From contig NZ_JAHRWW010000035.1 in assembly GCF_019104945.1 (NCBI RefSeq), positions 1-64,000 of the forward strand: a stretch of 64,000 bases of DNA. Reading direction: 5' to 3'. The notes below the pieces were generated by a model that was not told where the DNA came from, did not search any database, and saw only the letters and a list, made by a program, of their open reading frames with translations. Of the stretch, positions 37,201 through 44,614 are shown one piece after another (the stretch's first letter is position 1; each line of letters begins with the position of its first letter). The DNA comes from Thermomonas sp. Its GTDB lineage: Bacteria; Pseudomonadota; Gammaproteobacteria; Xanthomonadales; Xanthomonadaceae. The position numbers were made by a program, and so were the translations under genes.

Positions 37201-37297
37201 GTCTGCGTATCCGTACTACGACACCTCGTGGTTCGATTCGATCGGCCGCAGCTACTTTATCCAGCTCACCTACAAATTCGGCGGCGCACCGCTGTAA
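34223..37297 (+). CDS. TonB-dependent receptor with STN signalling domain
   Basis: The 1024-residue outer-membrane receptor has a signal peptide (about 1-25) and a secretin/TonB N-terminal (STN) domain (about 30-100). After a Pro/Ala linker come the plug domain (starting AIQVTGSRIPRAQIEG) and a 22-strand barrel ending in YFIQLTYKFGGAPL. GGGGAA precedes the ATG. STN domains contact FecR proteins, so this is the ligand sensor for the adjacent sigma pathway. The ligand is unknown; proximity to an exported cyanophycinase suggests a cyanophycin-derived peptide. Confidence 0.92.
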   Translation: MKSSRPYRLLLLSLACSAALAAQAQTAAPINIAAGDLASALDAYARQSGTQLVYRADQLKGAHSAGLSGQAASPQALDHLLKGSGFAAKRDASGAVMIVAAASAPKPAAARPAPQSKPAQAEADAPVTNMQAIQVTGSRIPRAQIEGPAPITVVTSAQIQAAGFTTVPDVLRSLSQNSGTVQGQQNTTGAQSTPGAQAVDLRGLGPNHTLVLINGRRIADFPLPLNGKSNFTDIGNIPLGMIDRVEILTGSASAVYGSDAMAGVINFILKKSTDGATIDYRYGDTQHGGGQSHNLTFTSGFERGAFTGIVGLEFVDQRPLWGYQRNIQDSTLDGPTEDSRLPTLVARRYDWDDDVAMSPNGDCSALAGLNGGSTILASDGYGEPYCGSDSVIAQRTINNQRKGVTAYGSFEYRINDSLSWFADVQLGHQEVKLMTGNGASDDVSDNMGWQFQDANATGSNRGRFYNANTGHIEVWQRQFSPEEVGGLKNRMNSTTEKTIALTTGFKGFFGEDWNWEAAYNHSQYKAIVKMPRIKTDVANQFFLGNSLGYDADGYAIYASDPDRLFKPLTEAEFASMAAMSTFRPKAQNDNLSFTFDNSALFTLPAGDAGFAGVVEYGRQTYRINPDPLALTADAYFGPRYGDGSGSRNRWSVASELRMPLLNTLQASLAGRYDQYSYGGENPGKFTYSMGLEWRPLDTLLVRGSYGTGFRAPDMHYLFAGNDYYRKTSTDYFTCRSDDPSMSDGDCYDDGSWDISTRDVYSGNRKLDVETSTSASVGFVWSPSASFDLAVDYYRIKIANQVQTQDRELLRITEANCRLGTTDSGASVDINSPTCQDAIARVVRDSSGDITSVLFGPINIANEQTSGLDVTANYRLQTAQAGNFRFSGNYTWVQKHSFQQFPGDPTQDMLDYSSYSPALPRVKSNLGVSWDKDAWGASLFGNYLGRVPNYDDDAWTEATWRLNGTARYDISSHFRVALTVNNLLDKMPPKDATWSAYPYYDTSWFDSIGRSYFIQLTYKFGGAPL

Positions 37298-37320
37298 TTT
37301 CACTGCACCTGCTGTACCTA

Positions 37321-37347
37321 ACGCCCCGGTTTTCCGGGGCGTTTTTT
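37321..37347 (+). terminator. Intrinsic terminator after the TonB receptor
   Basis: A perfect nine-base stem ACGCCCCGG / CCGGGGCGT with a TTTT loop is followed by a T-run (37342-37347). It separates the receptor from the convergent polysaccharide operon. Confidence 0.92.
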
Positions 37348-37352
37348 ATGCG

Positions 37353-38312
37353 CTATTCCTTCGGTACCGGCTCACCCACGAAGCGGCGATAGCCTTGGTA
37401 ATGGTGAAACACAAAGCCAGCAAATGCCGCATTGCCGTGATAGGCCGCTTCAACCTTCTTGGCCTCGGTTTCGAATGCCGCTTCGCTCATGCCATAAAAG
37501 CTCAACTTGGCAGGCTCACCTTTGTTGAACTCAAGGCCGATGACCACTTTCTTTCCCACCTGTTTTGCGTACTGCATCTCGGCCTGTGCGTGCGACAAAA
37601 TACTGTCGCGGCCTTCGGCAAAATTGCGGTAATCCATCAGCGCCACATAATCTGTCATGCCGGTCACATGTTCGGCCACTGTCTTGCGCTTGCCGTGCCA
37701 CTCTAGGGTAATGCCATCCCACCAAAACGGCATCGCCGGGCCAATTAACAGCGTTTGCCCCGATTTGCGCTTGGCCTCCATCATCGCCGCCGTGAGCTCC
37801 AAAAAGCCTCTCAGCAAGCGCGGCCGCGTGGCGTCCTCCCACTCGTCCAGCAAATGCGGTTCGATATCATAGTTGATGCCATCAAAACGCTGCTCTGGTG
37901 CGGCGGCCGCGTTGTAATCCAATACACGCTGGGTCATCGCATTTGCGGTGCGACGATATTTTGGTAACACATAGCGCTCGGTGTGCAGATACCAAGAGCC
38001 CAGCAGCGCATAGGTTTGAATGCCACGCTTGTGCGCCGCGCTAATGAAGTCGCGGTACAGCTGTGGCTGGCTTTCGATCAGGTTTCGCTTCTCAAATGCA
38101 TCGGCGTACAGATAGATGATATTGATACCCTTGCGCTGCATAAACGTCAGTGCTTCTTCTGCAACCTGCTTGGATTCCAACATCGCATAAGAGTCTTCCT
38201 CCCACGTCCACACCGCACGCGACGGTGCGTGCGCCTGCTGCGCGCGCGCCGTACCCAGCAGCAGAAAGAGCGCTAAAACAATTCCACCGAAGTGGCCTTT
38301 GCACATGCTCAC
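37353..38312 (-). CDS. Secreted GH18-like TIM-barrel protein
   Basis: The 319-residue product has a signal peptide ending near residue 24 (TARAQ). The segment DGINYDIE (144-151) resembles the DGxDxDxE catalytic strand of GH18 glycosidases, with Asn in place of the first inner Asp. Surrounding blocks (NIIYLYADAF, IQTYALLGSWYL, YVALMDYRN) fit a TIM barrel. It could trim or modify the polysaccharide made by this operon, as PgaB does for PNAG. The GTG start overlaps the stop of the LtaS-like gene (GTGA) and has GGAGG upstream. Family assignment is tentative. Confidence 0.68.
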   Translation of the reverse strand: MSMCKGHFGGIVLALFLLLGTARAQQAHAPSRAVWTWEEDSYAMLESKQVAEEALTFMQRKGINIIYLYADAFEKRNLIESQPQLYRDFISAAHKRGIQTYALLGSWYLHTERYVLPKYRRTANAMTQRVLDYNAAAAPEQRFDGINYDIEPHLLDEWEDATRPRLLRGFLELTAAMMEAKRKSGQTLLIGPAMPFWWDGITLEWHGKRKTVAEHVTGMTDYVALMDYRNFAEGRDSILSHAQAEMQYAKQVGKKVVIGLEFNKGEPAKLSFYGMSEAAFETEAKKVEAAYHGNAAFAGFVFHHYQGYRRFVGEPVPKE

Positions 38313-40714
38313 TGCACTGCCTCCGCGATATCCAATGGAATGTGATAACGGCCCCGACCAAACGATTTTCCGCTATCCGGGTCCGATGCCAGCACTGAAA
38401 CAAAATAGCGCCCGGGTGAGAGCGACGGCAAGGTGATGGAGAACAGCACCTCGCGCCGTTCGTGTGCATTCAACTGAATCGAAGTGCCGTAGCCTTCACC
38501 CAGTTCGCGCCCATCTCCTCCGGTCAAAACAGCCAAGGGCGTGAAGATGCGGGACGCCGCGTTATCGCCGTTGACATACGTCGCCACGATCTGTGCGGCA
38601 TTGCGTCCCGTTCGCTCTAATTTCACTTCTTCTAGCGCAAGCCCAGGAGGCTGCGCCGCCAACGCTAAGCTATCCACTGAAGGCGGGGCTTCCACCGCAC
38701 TATTGAACGCCACCAGCGGCGGCGTGGCGCCGTCGGGTGAGAGCGCGAGGCGCTGCAAGAAACTGGCGTTGTCGGCTTGGTAGCGCACAAAGTGCTGTTG
38801 CACTTTGTCTAGTGTGCTTCGATCGTCCACTGCGGAAGCGCGAATACCATCACCAAGTTCAAACAGCTGGCCATCGTGCAAGAACCAACGGCCATCCACA
38901 AAATCCGGCACGCTGGTTTTGGTTTGCTTCAGTACAAAACTATGTGTGCTTTGAAAATGCGTGGCCATATCCAAGCCCGTACCTACCCACGTCACGCGCT
39001 CTGGGCGTTTCAGCCCATAGGTATGCGCCAGCAGCGCCAGTAGCGAGGGCGTGACATCCACATGCGACGACACCGCCTTGATCCGCGCAGGCTTCTTCAA
39101 CAAAGACGAGTAGATCAGCAGCGGCACGTGATAGCGCTCGATATGCGTATCCTGCGGAAGCTCCGCGAGGCGGTGATCGCCAGTAACAATAAAGATCGTA
39201 TTGGGATACCACGCGGTCTTTTTGACAGATTCAAAATAGCGCCGCAGTTGGTCATCGGTATAGAGAATCGCGCTATAAATATCCACATGAGCGCGGTATT
39301 CAAACTTCCGAATCGCCGGAATACCGAGTGCATCGAGCCGCTGCTCGACGCGCTGTTTGTACTCGGCCTGCCCCGGAAACTCATAAGCCGTGTGCATGCT
39401 GATGGTTTGTATCCCTTGCACGAACGGCGTCTGCTGGTTCGCGTTGTCGGCCAGCACCCGTGACACCAGCTCACGATCGGGATAGCCCCATTCGCTAAAT
39501 GGGTTCTTTTGGTAGCCGCTACCAAAATTGCGTAGATCCACAATTTTGTTGATCTCTTGCAATTGAAGATAGCCGCGTTCGTTATCGAACTTGCTGTCGG
39601 TGCCTAAATAAAAGGTGCTGTGGTAGCCCTGCCGGTGCAGCACGTTGAACAGCCCCACATGCGCTGGCATTTTTGGCCCAAGTTCGGCGAACCCTTGCTC
39701 GGCCACAGGTAACGAGCCGAGTAGCGAGGGCAGTACGCCAAACGTGCGCCCTTGGTTGGCCATGAAGTTGTCGAAATACAAACTCTGTCCGGCCAACTGA
39801 TCTAAAAAGGGTGTAAAGCTGCCAAGTGTCGCGTCGGGTCCGGAGAAGGAGCGCCCCAATCCCTCCACCACGATCAACACGATATTCGGTGGCTGCCCAT
39901 TTTGGGTGGCTGAAAAATACGGCCCCAGCGTATCGGGCGTTGTTTCTTCATGCCAAAAGGGATAGCGCGGGTCGAGCTGTTTTTCTGTCGCAGTCTTTGC
40001 ATCACTGCTGCTTAACGCTGGAGATGGTGCGGCAATAGTTGCCGGCGCACTTCGCCAATAGCGCAGCGTATCTGCAACAAAGAAAGCCCCTTTACTGGTG
40101 GCAACAAGGCGCGCCGACTCGCTGCGCAGCCCCTGCACGCCCACGGCCGCTGGCAGCAGCCAAGCGCCAATCCCGGCGGCCAACAAAACACCCAGCACCC
40201 ACGCAGATGCGACCACCTTCCACTTGTTCCAATAGATACCGGCCCATAGCAGTACCAGCGGCAGCACGAGATTGAGCCATGCACCAATGCCAAACCCATC
40301 TTCGGCAGCGCCCCCTACTGTTGTGCGAATTTCATCAAGGCGATAGCCAAATAAATCCGCCCCAAGCGCAACCCGCGCGGTAAGGAAGTACTGCTCCAAT
40401 GCAAATTCCAGCGCAATAAACAGCGACCATAGCGCGGCTAAAAGCCCCAGCCGCAACGTCTGTTTTTGCACGCGCAATAACGGCCAGCTCAGCAAAAAAA
40501 GTAGTGGCAGCGCGCGCAGCAAAAATAGCAGCTGGTTGCCCACCGCCAACGCGAGCACGGAGAACCCGCCGTCGCTGCCTGTTAGCGCCCGGCCCGCAGC
40601 TACTCCAGCAAACAGCAATTGCGCCAGCAGCAGCGCGGGGAGCGCCGCAAGAAACCGGGAAGCCGCAGAATCGTGCCCGCTAGGTGCGGCGGCGGGCGCA
40701 TTTGTGCGTCTCAC
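38309..40714 (-). CDS. LtaS-like alkaline-phosphatase-superfamily phosphotransferase
   Basis: The 801-residue inner-membrane protein has about five membrane segments in its first 190 residues, then a periplasmic sulfatase/LTA-synthase catalytic domain. Visible features are the metal-binding Glu in IVVEGLGRS (near 284), the candidate nucleophile Thr in NQGRTFG (near 324) and the later TGDHRL metal site. A C-terminal region (about 670-801) looks like a beta-sandwich. Such enzymes transfer phosphoglycerol or phosphoethanolamine to glycans. It overlaps the YaiO gene by four bases. Confidence 0.85.
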   Translation of the reverse strand: MRRTNAPAAAPSGHDSAASRFLAALPALLLAQLLFAGVAAGRALTGSDGGFSVLALAVGNQLLFLLRALPLLFLLSWPLLRVQKQTLRLGLLAALWSLFIALEFALEQYFLTARVALGADLFGYRLDEIRTTVGGAAEDGFGIGAWLNLVLPLVLLWAGIYWNKWKVVASAWVLGVLLAAGIGAWLLPAAVGVQGLRSESARLVATSKGAFFVADTLRYWRSAPATIAAPSPALSSSDAKTATEKQLDPRYPFWHEETTPDTLGPYFSATQNGQPPNIVLIVVEGLGRSFSGPDATLGSFTPFLDQLAGQSLYFDNFMANQGRTFGVLPSLLGSLPVAEQGFAELGPKMPAHVGLFNVLHRQGYHSTFYLGTDSKFDNERGYLQLQEINKIVDLRNFGSGYQKNPFSEWGYPDRELVSRVLADNANQQTPFVQGIQTISMHTAYEFPGQAEYKQRVEQRLDALGIPAIRKFEYRAHVDIYSAILYTDDQLRRYFESVKKTAWYPNTIFIVTGDHRLAELPQDTHIERYHVPLLIYSSLLKKPARIKAVSSHVDVTPSLLALLAHTYGLKRPERVTWVGTGLDMATHFQSTHSFVLKQTKTSVPDFVDGRWFLHDGQLFELGDGIRASAVDDRSTLDKVQQHFVRYQADNASFLQRLALSPDGATPPLVAFNSAVEAPPSVDSLALAAQPPGLALEEVKLERTGRNAAQIVATYVNGDNAASRIFTPLAVLTGGDGRELGEGYGTSIQLNAHERREVLFSITLPSLSPGRYFVSVLASDPDSGKSFGRGRYHIPLDIAEAVQ

Positions 40715-42003
40715 CAGCGTCGATACAGGGCGATGGAAATATCGTGCTCGTTGAAGCCATCGGCGTCATCAGAATAGCCCGCGCCCAGCTTTACGCCCCA
40801 ATTCGGCTTGAAGTAACGCACCCAATTCACACCGAAGGAAGCGTTGCTATTGCGTACAAGTGCGCCAAGCCGATCCAAGTCCGAACTGCGTCCGGTGCTG
40901 GCACTAACTTCAATGTAATCATCGGCATTGCCGCGATAGTAATTGCGCGCCACGCCGCGATGGCTCCAACTTCCTGAGCCAACACCGGGAACGTGCTGGA
41001 GCTTGTAACGGAAATACCAATTGCCTGTGTAGCGCCCCACACCGATGCCATAAAACTCGGTGTCGGAGCTATACCGCAAGTGATCGATGCTGGCAGACAC
41101 CTCCCAGCCGCTACCCACACCTTGAAAGACTTCCACGCGCCACGCATCACGCGGCAAAATTCCGCTGGATGGGCCCACCTGATAGCGCACATTGGCATAG
41201 GCGCGTGGCCACAAACTGACATAGCCATCCAGCGCCCACGCGCTATTGCTGCGCTTGAAGTTGTTGGCGTTGAGCATTTCCAAAGCCAGTGAGCCGCGTG
41301 CAAATTTGCGTCGTAGCGATACATTGGCGTCCAACCAACGGTCACGGCCTCCGCTAAAGCCGGTGCTATCCAGCCCCGCGCGTAACTGCCACGTGTAACC
41401 GTCGGCGAGAAATGCATCCGGTTGCGCCAGTTGAATGATCGTGCTGTCGTTCAAGCTTGCTACCTGCGCCGCGTCTGCGCCATGCGCTCCTGCTGCAGCG
41501 AAATCAGCGCGCGCCTGCTCCATTTGCCCGGCCGAGCGCCAAGCGCGGCCACGTGCAATTAGCGCTTCACTGCTGTCTGGTACTAACGCGATCCAATGGC
41601 CATACGCCTCAGCCGCCTGTTGCGGGCGATTACTCCATAAGTACATATCACCCAGCGCCGACCAAGCATCGGCATAATCAGGCTTGCGGGTCGTTACCGC
41701 ACGCATATCCGTCTCGGCTTCTGTGTAGCGCCCCATCCACGCGAACGTGCGCCCTCGCGCCAACAGCACGTCGCTGTTCTCAGGCGAGGTTTGCAGCATT
41801 GCGTTGTACACACTAATGGCCTGCTCACGCTGCGTCGGGTCACCTGATGTGGCCAACGTTCGCGCTTGGCGAAGCTGGTCTTCATACCCCAACGCTGGCG
41901 CTGGCGTTGCCGCTTGCACCACTTCTTGTACTGGAGTAGGCGCCGTTTGGACACCCCCCGCCACTCCTGCCGCTTGTAGCGCAGCCAACAACAGCAAACT
42001 CAT
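40711..42003 (-). CDS. YaiO family outer-membrane beta-barrel with TPR region
   Basis: The 430-residue product has a signal peptide, a TPR-rich part (about 60-190, with repeats such as ALLARGRTFAWMGRYTEAE) and a C-terminal barrel ending in SIALYRRW, with the terminal aromatic typical of outer-membrane proteins. YaiO and PgaA-type proteins combine TPR and barrel to pass a polysaccharide out. GAAGGAAG precedes ATG 42003; the frame opens upstream within the glycosyltransferase gene. In E. coli yaiO neighbours the glycosyltransferase gene yaiP, a parallel to this pair. Confidence 0.86.
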   Translation of the reverse strand: MSLLLLAALQAAGVAGGVQTAPTPVQEVVQAATPAPALGYEDQLRQARTLATSGDPTQREQAISVYNAMLQTSPENSDVLLARGRTFAWMGRYTEAETDMRAVTTRKPDYADAWSALGDMYLWSNRPQQAAEAYGHWIALVPDSSEALIARGRAWRSAGQMEQARADFAAAGAHGADAAQVASLNDSTIIQLAQPDAFLADGYTWQLRAGLDSTGFSGGRDRWLDANVSLRRKFARGSLALEMLNANNFKRSNSAWALDGYVSLWPRAYANVRYQVGPSSGILPRDAWRVEVFQGVGSGWEVSASIDHLRYSSDTEFYGIGVGRYTGNWYFRYKLQHVPGVGSGSWSHRGVARNYYRGNADDYIEVSASTGRSSDLDRLGALVRNSNASFGVNWVRYFKPNWGVKLGAGYSDDADGFNEHDISIALYRRW

Positions 42004-42029
42004 GGTCGCTTCCTTCAAATTAGCGTTGA

Positions 42030-43511
42030 TTAACGAACAGCCGGAGAGGTCACCGATGCCGGTGCCTGCGGTTCGTGCTCTTGTTCTTGCCAATGCGCAT
42101 TGCGCCGCACATGCCCCCATTTTGAACGACGGCCCAACTTAATCAGCCAACGACCTAGCCCAATCACGCGGAATAGTGAGGTCATCTGGCGGTATCCGAA
42201 GTTTTCTAAAATGGCGACGGAAAGCAGCTTGAGCTGCTGCCCCGGGCGCGGATACAGGTGGAAGGAAATTTCTTCCAGCATCATCGCATTGACCGATAGC
42301 AAAATCCCCAAGCCTACCGCTGCGAACAAGAAGGCAAAGAATGCCTCCGTCGAGAGTAGCCCGGTGAGCCCTAAAATAATCACTGCCGCATAGCCAAACA
42401 CTTCCACCAGTGGCCCAAGGCATTCAAACAACAGCATAAACGGGTATGCCAGCCAGCCCACAGCGCCACCGTTTCGGCGGAACATCAGCCCAAAATTGCC
42501 GAACAAACTTTCCGCAAGACCCTGCTGCCAACGCACGCGCTGGCTATACAGTGAACGCAAATCCGAAGGCACCTCCGTCCAGCAAATTGGGTCGGGAACA
42601 AACGAAATTCGGTAAGGGCGTTTTTCTTTGCGCATCTGCTTATGCAGACGCACCACCATCTCCATATCCTCACCGACCAAGTCGCTTTTATAACCGCCCG
42701 CGGCGATAACGCGTTCTTTATAGAACACCCCAAATGCGCCTGAGATAATCAGCAGTGCGTTGATTGGCGACCAGCCCAACCGGCCGAACAAAAAGGCACG
42801 CAGGTATTCCACGGTTTGCACCAGCGGCAACACCTTCTTGGGTAAATCGATTTCAGACAACAGCCCGTCTTTGACCTTACAGCCGTTGACCACGCGAATC
42901 ACCCCACCAGTGGCAATCATGCTGGAATCTTCGAGGAAGGGCTGCACCACGCGTGCCAAGCTATCTTGTTGCAAGATGCAATCGGCATCGACGACACAAA
43001 ACAGCGGATAGCGTGCGGTATTGACCCCCGCATTGAGTGCGTCGGCCTTACCGCCATTTTGCTTATCGACAAGCCGCACCCGCCCGCCATTCGGTGAAGC
43101 AAAAATGCGATTGACCGGCTTCGTTGGAAGGCGGCTACGGTAGGCTTCTGGAAATTCGACAAGCCCAAACTCCGCCACCACAGTCTCAAGCGTTTTGTCG
43201 GTAGAACCATCGTTGACCACTACGATCTCGAAATTGGGATACCCCAAGCGCAGCAGCGAACGGATCGTTGTAATGATGGTGCGCTCTTCGTTATGCGCGG
43301 GCACCAAAATACTGACCGGCGGCTGGTATTCGGCAAAGCTTTTGATACGAAAGCCAGCGCCGTGCTCGCGCGTGTAGCGCAAGATCGCGAACATCGAAAT
43401 GAAGTTCAGCGCGAGATACACCACGTTGATCAGAATGAAGTAGAAAAGAAACCCCCACTGCAACATTTCAAGCGTTGAGGTGACTTCTGGGGAAAAGAAA
43501 AACTCTTTCAT
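42030..43511 (-). CDS. Processive family 2 glycosyltransferase (PgaC/YaiP-like)
   Basis: The 493-residue inner-membrane synthase has N-terminal membrane segment(s), a GT2 domain with DGS (near 101), DAD (175-177), GED (280-282) and QxxRW (QRVRW, 324-328), and a cluster of C-terminal membrane segments. These are the motifs of processive beta-glycan synthases such as PgaC and cellulose synthase, which polymerise and translocate together. The sugar cannot be told from sequence. The ATG overlaps the stop of the HEAT gene by four bases. No PilZ domain is seen. Confidence 0.92.
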   Translation of the reverse strand: MKEFFFSPEVTSTLEMLQWGFLFYFILINVVYLALNFISMFAILRYTREHGAGFRIKSFAEYQPPVSILVPAHNEERTIITTIRSLLRLGYPNFEIVVVNDGSTDKTLETVVAEFGLVEFPEAYRSRLPTKPVNRIFASPNGGRVRLVDKQNGGKADALNAGVNTARYPLFCVVDADCILQQDSLARVVQPFLEDSSMIATGGVIRVVNGCKVKDGLLSEIDLPKKVLPLVQTVEYLRAFLFGRLGWSPINALLIISGAFGVFYKERVIAAGGYKSDLVGEDMEMVVRLHKQMRKEKRPYRISFVPDPICWTEVPSDLRSLYSQRVRWQQGLAESLFGNFGLMFRRNGGAVGWLAYPFMLLFECLGPLVEVFGYAAVIILGLTGLLSTEAFFAFLFAAVGLGILLSVNAMMLEEISFHLYPRPGQQLKLLSVAILENFGYRQMTSLFRVIGLGRWLIKLGRRSKWGHVRRNAHWQEQEHEPQAPASVTSPAVR

Positions 43512-44572
43512 GACGCATCTCCCAGCGCACGCTCGGCAATGACTTGGGTCAAAATATCGCGCGCGTATTTGTCTTCGCGGCTGTCGCGCACTTGCTCCAG
43601 TCGGCTTGCATCATTTCCAAACAGGTGCTGCACAGCCTGCGCCGTGCGGTAACGCACCCACCATTGGGTATCGGCCAATAACGGCATCAGCACGGAGGTA
43701 TCGGACTCTTTCCCCAAACGGCCTAACGCGGCGGCGGCGTGCATGCGTACATGCCAGCGCTCATGGTGCAGCAAGGGCCGCACTTTATCGAGATCATTCG
43801 CGTCCACCATCACTTGTAAGCAGGTGGACACCAAATGCTCATCGTGTGTCTCGGCCAATAGTTTGCGTATCACCGGCGCTGCCGCATCCGGGCTAACACC
43901 TGCCAAGAAGCGCACCAAGCGCGGCGCTACTTCGTCATTTGCACGCAGCGTTGCCGCACCCAGTTCATTCTTGACGGTCTCGGGTTCCGCCTCGTTGAGC
44001 ATTTGTGCAATACCGCCATCCACCCAGTCGTGGCGTTCGACGATCTGCGGCACCACACGCTGCACGGCGCGCTCAGCATTGATACGCATCAATGCTCTAG
44101 CTGCGGTGATGGAAACAATAGGACTGCGGTCATTGATCAGGCCTGCCAGCCGATCAAAGCTCGACGTGCTGCGCAAATGCCCTAACGCCACCACCGCCAT
44201 CACGCGGTGGCTAAAGCTGCCGGACGCCGTCATTTTTTCGAGCTTCGGTGCAAGATTCACCAGCGATGCCACCTGCAACATGCCCGGGTTATCGGTGCCT
44301 ACAGGCGTTTCATGCAGCTCGTTCCACACTTCCACAAAACCACTCATATCCTTACTGGTGAGGGCAGGCACCTCCGCCGGAGGGGACTGCATCGCATCGA
44401 TCAAAACCTTCCGCCAGAGCGCAACTGCGCGCAGGTGATTTTGCTCGCGCTGCTTGCCCACTTGGCGGATCACCAAGATGGCGATAAATAGGATGAGGGA
44501 CGCGAGCGTCACCCCGATCCCCACCCAAATCGCAAACACGATTTGTGGATTTCCGTATAACCAGGGATTCAT
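43508..44572 (-). CDS. Membrane-anchored HEAT-repeat protein
   Basis: The 354-residue product starts with one membrane segment (about 10-35) followed by a basic stretch, placing the rest in the cytoplasm. Residues about 115-340 are helical HEAT-like repeats, for example VMAVVALGHLRSTSSFDRL and HVRMHAAAALGRLGKESD. It probably scaffolds or regulates the neighbouring glycosyltransferase. ATG 44572 has AAGGA seven bases upstream. It ends in a four-base overlap with the glycosyltransferase gene. No enzymatic motif is visible. Confidence 0.82.
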   Translation of the reverse strand: MNPWLYGNPQIVFAIWVGIGVTLASLILFIAILVIRQVGKQREQNHLRAVALWRKVLIDAMQSPPAEVPALTSKDMSGFVEVWNELHETPVGTDNPGMLQVASLVNLAPKLEKMTASGSFSHRVMAVVALGHLRSTSSFDRLAGLINDRSPIVSITAARALMRINAERAVQRVVPQIVERHDWVDGGIAQMLNEAEPETVKNELGAATLRANDEVAPRLVRFLAGVSPDAAAPVIRKLLAETHDEHLVSTCLQVMVDANDLDKVRPLLHHERWHVRMHAAAALGRLGKESDTSVLMPLLADTQWWVRYRTAQAVQHLFGNDASRLEQVRDSREDKYARDILTQVIAERALGDAS

Positions 44573-44614
44573 TGTCATATCCTTTTGCGCACGATCTGTC
44601 TGCGCAGTCAATAC

